From contig CBDBFH010000022.1 of assembly GCA_965204775.1 (NCBI GenBank), positions 62,001 through 126,000 of the forward strand: 64,000 nucleotides of DNA, given 5' to 3'. The position numbers and the translations under genes are program-made. Positions 26,774 through 36,913 of this stretch are shown in pieces (the first letter of the stretch is position 1; the number at the start of each line of letters is the position of its first letter). A model generated the notes under the pieces. The model was not told the origin of the DNA. It saw nothing but the letters and a program-made list of their open reading frames with translations, and made no database searches. The DNA is from CBDBFH01 sp965204775 (GTDB lineage: Bacteria; Pseudomonadota; Alphaproteobacteria; JAPOUT01; G958296285).

Positions 26774-28169
26774 GGCGCCCGGCCTCCAGAAACTTCCACG
26801 GGTCATAGGCCTTGCCGTCGAGCAGGATCTCGTAATGGAGATGGTCGCCCGTGCTGCGCCCGGAACTCCCCACCACGCCAATTTGTCCTGCAAAATCCAG
26901 ACGATCCCCGGCCTTGACGTAAACTTTTTTGAGATGCCCGTAGCGGGTCATGATGCCGTGGCCGTGGTCGATCTCGACAAGGAGGCCATAGCCGCGCGCC
27001 CTTCCGGAAAAGACGACCTTGCCGGGCAGCGGCGCCCAAATCATGCTGTCCGCGTCGGCGGCAAGATCGACCCCTTCGTGCCAGGCCCATTTCTGGGTGA
27101 ATGGATCAACCCGGGGGCCGAAGCCGCTCGTGATGTAATACGAACCCATCGGAGCGGCCAGAGGCAGATGGAGCAGCGAGCGCTCCAGATCCAGAAGCCG
27201 GGCGATCCCGTTCCGCACCCGCAAGACCGCCGCCGGCCCCGAGGCTTTGTCCTTCACCCCCGCCGCCGTTGCCGCCGTCTCCGGCAGCGGAACAAACGGC
27301 CCTCCGACCGCTTCTTCAGCAGGCGCAGCAGGCGCAGATTCGGCAAGACGCTGGGCCAACAGATCGGCGTCCAGCGACTCCGTCGCCCGGATCAGCCGCT
27401 CATAGGCCCGCGATTGCAGAACCGTCTCTTCGTCCAGATGGTCGAGAATCGCTTGCTGTGACCGGTCGAGCGCCCCAACCCGCTCTGCGATCCGGTCAAA
27501 GGCGGAATCGCCAGTCTGCGACAAAACATAGCGGAAAGACTCCGGCGCCAGCGCCGCCGCCATCACCTCGCCGACCACGCTGCCGCGCGAATCCGGACGC
27601 GAGAGCAGCAACACCGAGTCATCCATCCGCATCGGAAATATGCGGCTCGCCTTGTCCGGCTTTGCCTTCCGGTCCGTTTTGTCAAACTTCTCCATCTTCT
27701 TGCGCCGCTCCTCAAGAGCGATCCCCAGCGGGTCGCGCATCCCGATCAGCGCCGCCAGATTCCGGTGGCGCTCTTCCAGCTCCCGAGTAATCCGGTCAAA
27801 GCGCCGCTGCGCCTCGGCAAGGCGCAGATTCAGCTCCTCATAGGCCTCCTGCATCTCCCCCAGACGCCCCTGATAGGCGCTTTGGGTGCGCACCGCGTTG
27901 TCTTGCGCCAGCCAGACCGAGCGCTTCTGAAACAGAACCGCCGCAGAGGCATAGACCAGCCACGACAACAGCAGCGCCGCCGCCGCAACAAGGCAAATCT
28001 GGGTGCGCGGCGTCAGGACCGCAATCCTGACCCGGCCCCGGTGACGCATATAAAACTGGCGATCTTCAAGGCGAGGAAAAAAACCGCCAAAACCCCGGCG
28101 GCGCGAAAGAAAAACGCCCAAAGGCTTCCGCCTCGCCGGTCTGCGGGTTTTGCCTCCGATCAGCCTCAT
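26751..28169 (-). CDS. M23 family peptidase (bactofilin partner)
   Basis: Inner-membrane-anchored peptidoglycan endopeptidase, 472 aa. One membrane helix at about 57-78, then a periplasmic coiled coil (about 95-145), then a linker. The C-terminal LytM domain (about 355-472) has the zinc ligands in WHEGVDLAA and HLHYEILLDG, with GFGPRVDPFT before them. The gene order peptidase-bactofilin resembles lmdC-bacA loci, where the cytoplasmic bactofilin localises the enzyme to shape a stalk or curvature. Start could also be the ATG at codon 41. Confidence 0.9.
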   Translation of the reverse strand: MRLIGGKTRRPARRKPLGVFLSRRRGFGGFFPRLEDRQFYMRHRGRVRIAVLTPRTQICLVAAAALLLSWLVYASAAVLFQKRSVWLAQDNAVRTQSAYQGRLGEMQEAYEELNLRLAEAQRRFDRITRELEERHRNLAALIGMRDPLGIALEERRKKMEKFDKTDRKAKPDKASRIFPMRMDDSVLLLSRPDSRGSVVGEVMAAALAPESFRYVLSQTGDSAFDRIAERVGALDRSQQAILDHLDEETVLQSRAYERLIRATESLDADLLAQRLAESAPAAPAEEAVGGPFVPLPETAATAAGVKDKASGPAAVLRVRNGIARLLDLERSLLHLPLAAPMGSYYITSGFGPRVDPFTQKWAWHEGVDLAADADSMIWAPLPGKVVFSGRARGYGLLVEIDHGHGIMTRYGHLKKVYVKAGDRLDFAGQIGVVGSSGRSTGDHLHYEILLDGKAYDPWKFLEAGRHVFEIKG

Positions 28170-28420
28170 CTCTTTGTCCCTTATCAGCGCGGGGGAGGGA
28201 TCCTCCCCCCGGCGCCGCAGGCCGCATAACCCCGGCCGGATGCGGCTCGCCCCTCCTGGAAGGCGAATTTAACCTCGCAGACGCTTTTATGCAAAAATGA
28301 TTTCAAAAGATTTAACCTGCCAGGTCCACAAATGTTCGGATTCGGGCCGAATCCCGGGCGCGGAAACCGGGTAAAACGGCTCAAAACCGGCTAAAACAGC
28401 AGGCTGGCGAGAGAAAGGGC

Positions 28421-31400
28421 ATGTTGCGCAGAACTTCCAGATATCTTCTCGATGCCGCCGCCGGGCTGCTGGCCTTCGTCACGGTGGCGGCGCTGGTCCT
28501 CTTCTGGGCGCTGCAGCGCGGGCCGCTCGACCTGGAAACCTTCATCCCCGCCCTGGAGCGCAGCGCCGCCGCCGCCGCAAACCTCCCCGTCACCATCGAA
28601 AAAGCCCAGATCAGATGGTCACAGCGCCATCGCGCCGTCGCGCTCCAACTGCGCAACCTCCATATCGGGCAATCACGCGATATGCGCGGCCATATCCGCA
28701 ACGTCGAAGTCGGCATGAGCGCATCCGCCCTGCTCTTCGGCCAACTGCGCCCGGTCTGGATCGACCTCGCCGGCGCAACCGTCTCTGTCGTGCGCGAGGC
28801 CGGCGGCGGCGTCAGCCTCTTCTTCAGCCTCGACCAGGACGCCCCCCCCGACCCCCTCGCCGGACAAATGGCCAATCTCGCCCTCCTCACCGATTCCCTC
28901 AACGGCCTCTATTCCCCCTCCGGCGGCCCGCCCCCCTTCAACCACCTCACCAGCATCCTCATTGAGGACGCCCATTTCCGCTTCCTCGATCAGGCCAGCG
29001 GCAGAAAATGGTCCGCCGACAACCTCTCTTTCACCCTCGACAAAACCCCGGACGGCGTCGTCAGCCGCATCGAGGGCGTCAGAGGCGCAACCGGGCAATC
29101 CTGGCGCCTCAACCTTACCGGCGCCGAGGCTGTCGGCGAAAATATCCTGCACCTCACCGGTAACGTTCAAAATTTCCCCATCCAGACCTTCACGCCCCTC
29201 CTGCCCGAACTTGCTTCCATCGTCGATCTCGACATGGCCGTCGCCGGAGACTTCTCGCTCGATATCGCCTCCGACGGCCATCTGCGCTCGGGAACCGCAG
29301 ACCTCGCCGCCTCCTATGGACAACTGCGCCTGCCGGTCATCTCCGCCCAAATGCGCGAAATCACCAACGCCGCCGCGCAGATCACCTATGACTTCCAGGC
29401 CCAGGCCCTCGATATTCGGCGCATGACCTACAAAATCGAAGGCGTCCAGGCCCATCTCAAGGGGCAGCTCGTCTATCAGCCGGACCCCGGCGGCGGCGGA
29501 CTCCTCTTGCGCCTCGCCGGGCGCGACATGGTCTGGGAGATGCCCAATCCCCAGTCGGAACTCATCTCCATCCCCTTCTTCGACCTCGAAGCCCGCCTCG
29601 CCAATGGCGGCGCCATCGTCCATTTCGAGCGCATCGCTCTCCAGACCCTGGGCGGAAATGCTTCTTTCAAGGGCTGGATCGCGCCGGGGCGGCAATCGCC
29701 CGGCTTCGATCTCGAAGGCGAGGCCGGCAACCTGCCCCTCAACCAGATCGTCCATCTTTTCCCCGCCGCCCTCGCCCCGCGCACCCATCAGTGGATGCAG
29801 CGCAATCTCAAAGACGGCCATTTGAGCCACGCCTTCTTCCATATCGCCGTCCCCCCCGATGCCATGGCGGCGAAGGCTGGAGACCCGCTCCGGAAAAAAA
29901 TCGTCATCGGCTTCGCCGCCCGCTTTGAGAGCCGGTCTTTACATATCTGTCCAGCGCTCCGCCCATGCGCGGCGGGCGCGGGTTGTGCACCTATCGCGCC
30001 GCCGCCCTCGACTGCACGATCCAAAAAACCTCCGCCGCCGGGCAACTCGACTTTTCCGAAATCTCTCTGGCCATCGCAAGAGATCAGGACGGCGGCATCA
30101 CAGGCAAGGCTCGTCTCGACGCTGAAGGAACCGCCGCCGGTCTGCTCACCGCTTCGTCCTGGTTTGTCTCCAATCCCGGCCTCGCCCCCGAACATTTCGG
30201 CGGCTCCGCCAAGCTGAGCGGAACCATCGCCTTCCCCCTCAGCCGCCTCGCCGCCGCCAATGTCGAGGCCGATCTCACCGCAAAACTCGGCCCCGCCGGA
30301 CTCGGTTCCGCCGACTCCGCCGCCGCGCCCCGCCGCTTTAACATCGCCACCGGCGAGGTGCGCGCCGTCCTGCGGCAGGGCCGCGCCGAAATGCGCGGCG
30401 AAGCCCGAATCAATGCGATACCGGTCCGCTTCAACTGGAGACGCAACACGACAGACCCCGCCGCCGGTTGGGACGCCGAACTGAATATGAGCCTCGACAG
30501 CAAATTCCTCGAGCGGAGCGGAGTCTTTTTGCCGTTTCAGGCCGAAGTCCCGGCTCGCGCCGCCATCCGGCTGCGCGGCGCAAATGGAGGATTCACCGGA
30601 AAAGTCTCGCTGGACATCACCGACAGTTTTCTCTGGCAGCCACAATTCGGCTGGAGCAAGCCCGCCGGAGACAAGGCCCAGGCCTCTTTCGAGGTCATCC
30701 GCGAGGCCTCCGGCGCGCTTCATCTGCGCGGGGTCAAGGTGAGCGGCGACAGGCTCAATCTGGAGGGCGAGATCAGCTTCAATCCCGCCGCCGCCGTGCA
30801 AAGGGCCAGCTTGCCCGTGATCCGAATCGGAGACGACAATGACTTCTCCCTCGCCGTGGAGCGCGGCCCGGAGGGCAAACTCCATATCGACGTCGAGGCC
30901 CGGCGCTTCGATTTGCGCCCCTTCCTGCGTCAGGCCACCGGGGAACAGGCGGGCGAAGACTCCTGGGAAGCCGGACGCGAAACCGGCCAGGCGCTCGACT
31001 TCGTTTTCGACGCCCGCCTCGGCGAGGGCATCGGCTTCAACGGCGTCGCCATTCGCGATTCACGCCTGCGCTTCCACAGCCGCGCCGGCCTGATCTATCA
31101 TCTCGATTTGCAAGGCCAGATCGTCGGCGAGGCCGTCTCGCCGATCACCGCCCGCCTGCGCCGCAGCGACGATCAACGCCGCCGCCTCGACATCACATCC
31201 GGCGACGCCGGAGCCGTCCTGCGCGGCCTTGATTTCTACTCCGACATCAAGGGCGGCGAACTCGACATCACCGCAAATATCCGCATCGACCCCGGCGACA
31301 ACGCCCAGATTTTCGAAGGCGAGGTCGCCGCCAAAAAATTCCGCCTCGTCAATGCCCCCGGCTTCGCCCAGGTGCTGAGCCTGGCCTCGCTCACCGGAAT

Positions 31401-31821
31401 CCGCGACTCCCTCAATGACCGCGGAATCGCCTTCGAAAATCTCAAAATCCCCTTCGCCCTCACCCCGCAGCGCATCGATCTGGGCGAAAGCTGGGCGGTC
31501 GGACCGGCGCTGGGAACCTCATTCTCCGGAAACTATATCCGCGCCGCGCCCCGCAGCATCGCCTTGCAGGGAACCTTGACCCCCGCCTATGCCCTCAACT
31601 CTTTTCTGGGCGGCCTGCCGATCATCGGCCCCCTCTTCGGCGGAGGCCGCGGCAAGGGGCTGCTCGGCCTCACCTTCGCCCTCGAAGGCAATGAAAAAGC
31701 CGTCACCGCCCGCGTCCATCCGCTGTCCATACTCGCCCCCGGATTCTTGCGCGGCCTCTTCGAATTCCGGGGCGAAACCCCGCCCCGCGCAACCCCGGGC
31801 CTGGCACCAAGCCCCTCCTGA
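28421..31821 (+). pseudogene. AsmA-like/DUF3971 giant envelope protein, frameshifted
   Basis: One gene broken into two overlapping frames. The first frame (28421-30217) carries the N-terminal anchor (residues about 10-30) and the DUF3971 region, and is sensible until about residue 505. The second frame, open from 29929 to 31821, continues with APPMRGGRG and the C-terminal AsmA_2 region (SLASLTGIRDSLNDRGIAFE, GLPIIGPLFGGGRGKGLLG). The shift falls between 29929 and about 29965 and equals loss of one base. Repaired length is near 1130 aa, normal for YhdP/TamB-like lipid-transport proteins. It may be a sequencing indel or real inactivation; both halves keep normal codon use, so any break is recent. 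Confidence 0.85.
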
Positions 31822-31824
31822 AAG

Positions 31825-33081
31825 TCAGGGCAAAATCTTCAGCAGCGCGTGGCGCTTCTTCCCCGCCGATAGTTTGATCGCCCCTTGCGCATTCGCCTCG
31901 CTGCGGCTCAGCCGGTGCGCCTCGTCGCTTTGCGGCTGATCGTTGACCCGCACCGCTCCGGCCCGGACCAGACGCCGCGCCTCGCTGTTCGAGGCCGCCA
32001 GCCCGGCCCGGACCAGCGCCGTCAACAGGCCGAAACCGCCCGATATCTCCCCGGCCCCGACCTCAAAAGACGGCATCCCCCCCGGATCCCCGCCCCCGCC
32101 AAACGCCGCTTCCGCCCCCCGCGCCGCCTCCCGCGCCGCCGCCTCGCCGTGAACCAGCGACGTCGCATGATGGGCCAAAATCGCCTTGGCCTCGTTGATC
32201 TCCTCGCCGCCCAGACCCTCCAGACGGGCGATCTCCTCCAGCGGCAACTCCGTGAACAGGCGCAAAAAACGCCCAACATCGGCATCGGCGGCGTTGCGCC
32301 AATATTGCCAATACGCATAGGGAGAACACAGATCAGGATCAAGCCAGAGCGCGCCCGCCTTCGTCTTGCCCATCTTCGCCCCCGCTGCCGTTGTCAGCAG
32401 CGCCGTCGTCAGCGCAAACAATTGCGCTCCGTCAAGGCGGCGCGCCAGCTCGATCCCGTTGACGATGTTGCCCCATTGATCCGCACCCCCCATCTGCAAA
32501 ATGCAGCCATATTCCCGGTGCAAATGCACAAAGTCATAAGCCTGAATCACCATGTAATTGAATTCCAGAAAACTCAAAGACTGCTCGCGCTCAAGGCGCA
32601 GACGCACCGAGTCCATCGACAGCATCCGGTTGACCGAAAAATGCGGGCCGATCTCGCGCAAAAACGAAAGATAGTTCAAACCCTTCAGCCAGTCATGATT
32701 GTCCAGAACCAGCGCCTCGCCCCCGCCCCCGCCCGGACGAAGAAAACGCCTGAAACTTTTCGCGATCCGGGCAAAATTATTCGCTATCTCCGCCTCGCCC
32801 AGAAGCGGGCGCGCCTCGTCGCGGAAGGACGGGTCTCCGATCCGGGTCGTCCCGCCCCCCACCACCGCAATCGCCCGGTGCCCGGCTGCCTGCAAATGGC
32901 GCAGCATCATGATCCCCAGCAGATTGCCCGCATGCAGGCTGGGCGCGGTGCAGTCAAAGCCGATATAGGCGGTGATCCGCCCCGTCCGCGCCGCCGCATC
33001 CAGCGCCGCCCCGTCCGAGCACTGATGCACGAAGCCGCGCCTCTCCAGAAGAGACAGAAAATCCGAGCGAAAACCCGCCAT
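31825..33081 (-). CDS. tyrS: Tyrosyl-tRNA synthetase
   Basis: Class I synthetase, 418 aa. The HIGH-like motif is SLHAGNL (residues 48-54), preceded by YIGFDCTAPSLH. The KMSKS-equivalent loop is KMGKT. Tyrosine recognition regions NYMVIQAYDF and LQMGGADQWGNI are conserved. A C-terminal S4 RNA-binding domain (about 350-418) includes SEARRLVRAGAVRVND. The stop lies 3 bases from that of the convergent AsmA-like gene. It diverges from dusA across about 107 bases. Confidence 0.96.
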   Translation of the reverse strand: MAGFRSDFLSLLERRGFVHQCSDGAALDAAARTGRITAYIGFDCTAPSLHAGNLLGIMMLRHLQAAGHRAIAVVGGGTTRIGDPSFRDEARPLLGEAEIANNFARIAKSFRRFLRPGGGGGEALVLDNHDWLKGLNYLSFLREIGPHFSVNRMLSMDSVRLRLEREQSLSFLEFNYMVIQAYDFVHLHREYGCILQMGGADQWGNIVNGIELARRLDGAQLFALTTALLTTAAGAKMGKTKAGALWLDPDLCSPYAYWQYWRNAADADVGRFLRLFTELPLEEIARLEGLGGEEINEAKAILAHHATSLVHGEAAAREAARGAEAAFGGGGDPGGMPSFEVGAGEISGGFGLLTALVRAGLAASNSEARRLVRAGAVRVNDQPQSDEAHRLSRSEANAQGAIKLSAGKKRHALLKILP

Positions 33082-33188
33082 CGCGCTATCTTGATCCTCC
33101 GCCGTCTGGCGGCAGTCCTGCCAGTGCTGTATGTCATCGGGGTATAAGCCAGCCCCGCCGGTTCCGCAAAGCCCAAAGTGAGGCCCCC

Positions 33189-34139
33189 ATGCCCGCCCTC
33201 GACCGCAGACTGTGCATCGCCCCGATGATGGGCTGGACGGATCGGCATGGCCGCGCCCTGATGCGGCTGGCCGCCCCGCCCGGCGCGCTCCTCTATAGCG
33301 AGATGATCACCGCCGCCGCCATCCTCCACGGCGACCGCCGCCGGCTGCTCGCCTTCGACCCCGCCGAACACCCGCTCGCCCTCCAGATCGCCGGCTGCGA
33401 CCCGGCGACCCTCGCCGAAGCCGCCCGAATCGGCGAAGACTTCGGCTATGACGAGATCAACCTCAATGCCGGGTGCCCGTCCTGCGCGGCAGGGCAGGGC
33501 GGCTTCGGCGCGCATATGATGGCCGACCCCGGACTGATCCTGCGCTGCATGAGCGCCATCCGCGCCGCCACCCGCCTGCCCGCGACCCTCAAATGCCGCC
33601 TCGGAATCGACCAGCAAAATCCGCGCACCCTCCTGCCCGGACTCCTCGACCGCCTCGCCGAAACCGGTTGCGATGCCGTCATCATTCATGCCCGCAAGGC
33701 CTGGCTTAAAGGCGTCAGCCCCAGAGCCAACCGCGCCCTGCCCCCGCTCGATCACGCCCTCGTCCACCAACTCGCCCGCCGCCTCAAGCGCTCCCATCCC
33801 GCCTGCGCCGTCGTCATCAATGGCGGAATCGCCAGCCTCGAGGAAGCCGAAGCCCATCTGCGCCAGGTGGACGGCGTGATGATCGGACGCGCCGCCATGC
33901 GCAATCCGCTGATGCTGGCCCGCGCCCGCGGCCTGTCGCGCAACCAGCTGATCGCCCGCTTCGCCGACTATGCCGGGCGCGCCATCGGCGCAGGCGCGAA
34001 TCTCCGCGCCGTCCTGAAGCACGGCGCAAGCCTGCTGCGCGCCGCGCCCGGCGCCCGCGCCCGCCGCGCCCGGCTCGACCGGATCATGTCCGGCGCAATC
34101 CCCTTCGAGCCAAACGCCCTGCGCGAACTCGCCGCCTGA
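33189..34139 (+). CDS. dusA: tRNA-dihydrouridine synthase DusA-like, catalytic Cys replaced by His
   Basis: FMN-dependent reductase of tRNA uridines (DusA: U20/U20a), 316 aa. The N-terminal CIAPMMGWTDRHGR, EMITAAAILHGD and the DusA-type HARKAWLKGVSPRANR segment identify the subfamily. FMN phosphate binding is in NGGIAS and VMIGRAAMRNP. In the active-site loop the family reads NxGCPS(x8)GxFGACLM, where the last Cys is the proton donor; here it reads NAGCPSCAAGQGGFGAHMM, so His occupies that position (the codon is CAT). A new Cys is present nine residues earlier. TSUP follows after one base. Confidence 0.92.
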   Translation: MPALDRRLCIAPMMGWTDRHGRALMRLAAPPGALLYSEMITAAAILHGDRRRLLAFDPAEHPLALQIAGCDPATLAEAARIGEDFGYDEINLNAGCPSCAAGQGGFGAHMMADPGLILRCMSAIRAATRLPATLKCRLGIDQQNPRTLLPGLLDRLAETGCDAVIIHARKAWLKGVSPRANRALPPLDHALVHQLARRLKRSHPACAVVINGGIASLEEAEAHLRQVDGVMIGRAAMRNPLMLARARGLSRNQLIARFADYAGRAIGAGANLRAVLKHGASLLRAAPGARARRARLDRIMSGAIPFEPNALRELAA

Positions 34140-34140
34140 T

Positions 34141-34974
34141 ATGGACGCGCCCGCCGATTACCTGCTCTTCGCCGCCGTCATGATCCTCGGCGCTTCCGCC
34201 GCCGGATTCCTTGCCGGACTCTTCGGAATCGGCGGCGGCTTCATCATCGTCCCGCTCCTCTATGCGCTGTTCATCGCGCTCGGCACAGACCCCCAGGCCG
34301 CCCTGCATACCGGCGTCGGAACCTCGCTGGCCATCATCATCATCACCGGCTTCGTCTCGGCCCGCGCCCATTTCACACGCGGCAGCCTCGATGCCGCCAT
34401 CCTGCGCCAATGGGGGCCGCCAACCGCCGCCGGCGCCGCGCTGGGCGCGCTCGCCGCCGGACAAATATCCGGACAGGCCCTCGCCCTCATCTTCGCCGCC
34501 GGGTCGATCCTGGTCGCCGTCTGCCTGCTCCTCCAGTCCAGCCCCGCCGGCGCACCCCGCTACCCCACAGCGCCCGCCCGCCTGCCGCTCGCCTCAGGCA
34601 TCGGCGCGCTCTCGGCCATGATGGGCGTCGGCGGCGGCGCTTTCGCCACCTTCGCCCTCACCCTCTTCCAGCACCGAATCCATCGCGCCATCGGAACCGC
34701 CGCAGGCTTCGGTCCCCTGGTCGCCCTGCCCGGCGCAGCCCTCTTCCTCCTCACCGGATGGAACTCTGCCGCAACGCCACCCTTCTCGCTGGGCTATGTC
34801 AATCTCGCCGCCTTCGCCATCTTCGTCCCCTTCACCGCCCTCTGCGCGCCGCTGGGCGCGCGCACCGCACACGCCCTGCCCCAAGACACCCTGCGCCGCC
34901 TCTTCGCCCTCCTGTGCCTGCTCGTCGCCTGCCGCTTCGTCTATGACGCGCTCGCCGGACAACTCGCCCTATAA
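34141..34974 (+). CDS. Sulfite exporter TauE/SafE (TSUP) family permease
   Basis: Polytopic membrane protein of 277 aa with about eight hydrophobic helices in two halves. Each half starts with the TSUP glycine-rich motif: GLFGIGGGFIIVPLL (about residues 25-39) and MMGVGGGAFATFALTLF (about 160-176). The family moves organic or inorganic anions, often sulfur compounds; the substrate here is not deducible. It begins one base after dusA and overlaps the convergent phosphohexomutase by 6 bases. Confidence 0.9.
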   Translation: MDAPADYLLFAAVMILGASAAGFLAGLFGIGGGFIIVPLLYALFIALGTDPQAALHTGVGTSLAIIIITGFVSARAHFTRGSLDAAILRQWGPPTAAGAALGALAAGQISGQALALIFAAGSILVAVCLLLQSSPAGAPRYPTAPARLPLASGIGALSAMMGVGGGAFATFALTLFQHRIHRAIGTAAGFGPLVALPGAALFLLTGWNSAATPPFSLGYVNLAAFAIFVPFTALCAPLGARTAHALPQDTLRRLFALLCLLVACRFVYDALAGQLAL

Positions 34975-36408
34975 ACTCTGATCAAACGCGCCAATCTCCG
35001 GAAGCGGCGCAAGCAGGGCGCGCGCGCTCTCAAACAAACGCCGCATGTCCGCCTCCGAGCGCGTGCTCTCGACCACCACCACCAGCGAAGGCCGGTTCGA
35101 AGACGCCCGAAACAAAATCCAGCCGCCGTCCTCCAACTCCGCCCGCACGCCGTTGACCGTCAACAGCGCCCGAATCGCCCGGCCCGCAATCCGCCGCCCC
35201 GCCGCCTGCCGCGCCTCCAGCTCACGGCGCAAGGCGGCGACCGCCTCGTATTTTTTCTCGTCCGGACAAAACGGGGCCATCGTCGGCGAAAGCCAGGTCG
35301 GCGGCAAAGACCCGTACAATTCCGAAAGCCGCCCCCCGCCCGCACACAACATCTCGCAAACCACAATCCCCGACAATATTCCGTCGTCATAGCCGCGCCC
35401 CAGCGGCGGGCCGAAGAAAAAATGCCCGCTCTTCTCAAAACCTGCCGCCGCGCCCGTCTCCCGCAGTCCCATCTTCATATAGGAATGACCCGTCTTCCAA
35501 TACGAAACAGACGCCCCCGCCGCCGATAAAACCGGATCACGCCCGAACAGGCCCGTCGATTTCACATCAACAATAAACCTCGCCGCCCCCGTCTCCGCCA
35601 GACCCCGCGCCAGCAACAAACCCATCTTGTCCGCCCAGAGCAATGCGCCGGTCTCGTCGGTGAAGCCGCAGCGGTCGCCGTCGCCGTCGAAGGCCAACCC
35701 CAGCTCCGCCCCCGACTCCCGAACCGCCCGCCCCAAATCCGCCATCATCGCCAGACTCTCCGGATTGGGATTGTGACGCGGGAACGTCCAGTCGGGGCGG
35801 CAGTCCTGCTCAATCACCTCCGCCCCCAAACGCCGAAAAACCTCCGGCGCAAAAAACCCCGCCGTCCCGTTGCCGCAAGCCAGAACAACCCGCAGCCGCC
35901 GCGAAAATCGCCTGCGCGAGGCCAGATCCGCAATATATCGCTCCGCCACCCCTGCGACCTTCTCGACCCCGCCCCCGGTCTTCTCCGGCAGGCGCGCGCC
36001 GTTCAGGGCGGTCTCCTTCAGTTTCGCCATCTCGCCGGGGCCGAAGGTCAAAGGCGCGCAAGCCCCCATCTTGACTCCCGTCCAGCCATTCTCATTGTGA
36101 CTGGCCGTGACCATCGCCAGCGCCGGTGCGCCGGGCAGAACGCTCTGCGCAAAATAGGCCGTCGGCGAAAGGGCCAGACCAATATCCAGAACATGCATCC
36201 CGGCGGCGGTCAGGCCCTCGATCAGCGACGCTTTGACCTCCTCGCTGTAGGAGCGGTAGTCGTGGCCGGTGACGATCCGGCGGCGGCCCTCCTCGCCCAA
36301 AATCGTCCCCAGCGCCGACCCCAGTCGGCGCAAGCCTTCGCCGTCAATCTCTTCGGGGAAGCGCCAGCGCGCGTCATATTCCCGGAAGCCGGACGGGGCG
36401 AGGATCAT
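34969..36408 (-). CDS. Phosphomannomutase/phosphoglucomutase
   Basis: Alpha-D-phosphohexomutase that interconverts 6- and 1-phosphates of mannose or glucose, supplying sugar nucleotides for LPS and exopolysaccharide. It is 479 aa from the ATG at 36408 (MILAPSGFREYDARWRFPEEI), which overlaps the VOC gene stop (ATGA). The active-site serine loop is TASHNENGWTGVK (family TASHNP), the metal loop is LAFDGDGDRCGF, and the sugar-binding loop is GFEKSGHFFF (family GExSGH). The C-terminal domain has the phosphate loop FRASSNRPSLVV. Confidence 0.92.
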   Translation of the reverse strand: MILAPSGFREYDARWRFPEEIDGEGLRRLGSALGTILGEEGRRRIVTGHDYRSYSEEVKASLIEGLTAAGMHVLDIGLALSPTAYFAQSVLPGAPALAMVTASHNENGWTGVKMGACAPLTFGPGEMAKLKETALNGARLPEKTGGGVEKVAGVAERYIADLASRRRFSRRLRVVLACGNGTAGFFAPEVFRRLGAEVIEQDCRPDWTFPRHNPNPESLAMMADLGRAVRESGAELGLAFDGDGDRCGFTDETGALLWADKMGLLLARGLAETGAARFIVDVKSTGLFGRDPVLSAAGASVSYWKTGHSYMKMGLRETGAAAGFEKSGHFFFGPPLGRGYDDGILSGIVVCEMLCAGGGRLSELYGSLPPTWLSPTMAPFCPDEKKYEAVAALRRELEARQAAGRRIAGRAIRALLTVNGVRAELEDGGWILFRASSNRPSLVVVVESTRSEADMRRLFESARALLAPLPEIGAFDQSL

Positions 36409-36839
36409 GCTTCGGGCGGGACGATCCGTCCGTCGGGGGCCAGGCTCCAATGCGGATTATGGGCGGCCTCCCAGGGGTGTCCGTCGGGATCGGCGAAATA
36501 GCCCGCATAGCCGCCCCAGAACGTCTTCGCCGCCGGTTTGAGAATCCTGCCCCCGCCTGCCTTGATCTTCGCCAGCAGTGCGTCCACCGCCGCCTCCGAG
36601 GGCAGATTATGCGCCAGCGCCATGCCGGTATAGCCTTGCGGGGGTGGACCGGCTTCGCAGCCGATGTCTTTGGCGAGGTCGTTGTGGGGGTAGAGCGACA
36701 AGATCACGCCGTTCAGATTGTAAAAGACGATCCCTGTCTCCGGGCCGAAGCTTTTCCAGCCCAGGACCTCCGAGTAGAAAGCCTTTGCGCGGTCGAGGTC
36801 GGCGACCCCCAGGGTAATCAGGCTGACGCGCGGTTCCAT
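36405..36839 (-). CDS. VOC (glyoxalase-fold) family protein
   Basis: Small protein of 144 aa with two beta-alpha-beta-beta-beta modules. The first is VSLITLGVADLDRAKAFYSEVLGWK (residues 5-29). The second ends in GGYAGYFADPDGHPWEAAHNP, the usual metal-ligand Glu region (HPWEAA). Enzymatic role unknown; candidates are lactoylglutathione lyase-like, dioxygenase or resistance proteins. Coupled to the phosphohexomutase by ATGA. Its codons are C-ending although it lies on the minus strand, opposite to other minus genes here. Confidence 0.85.
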   Translation of the reverse strand: MEPRVSLITLGVADLDRAKAFYSEVLGWKSFGPETGIVFYNLNGVILSLYPHNDLAKDIGCEAGPPPQGYTGMALAHNLPSEAAVDALLAKIKAGGGRILKPAAKTFWGGYAGYFADPDGHPWEAAHNPHWSLAPDGRIVPPEA

Positions 36840-36913
36840 GAGCGAGATTATCTCTCGAAGGGGGGAGGGGGGGCAACAGGTTTTCCGGCTTTTTCGTGCT
36901 AGGATCGCCGTTT

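Noticed and set aside
29892..29902. A7 run in the AsmA-like gene as a programmed -1 slippery site
   Set aside because: A -1 shift there would reach a TGA at 29926-29928, so it cannot join the two frames; the break lies further downstream.
36840..36913. Cobalamin riboswitch upstream of cobA
   Set aside because: The gap to the divergent VOC gene is too short, and no B12-box-like sequence is visible.
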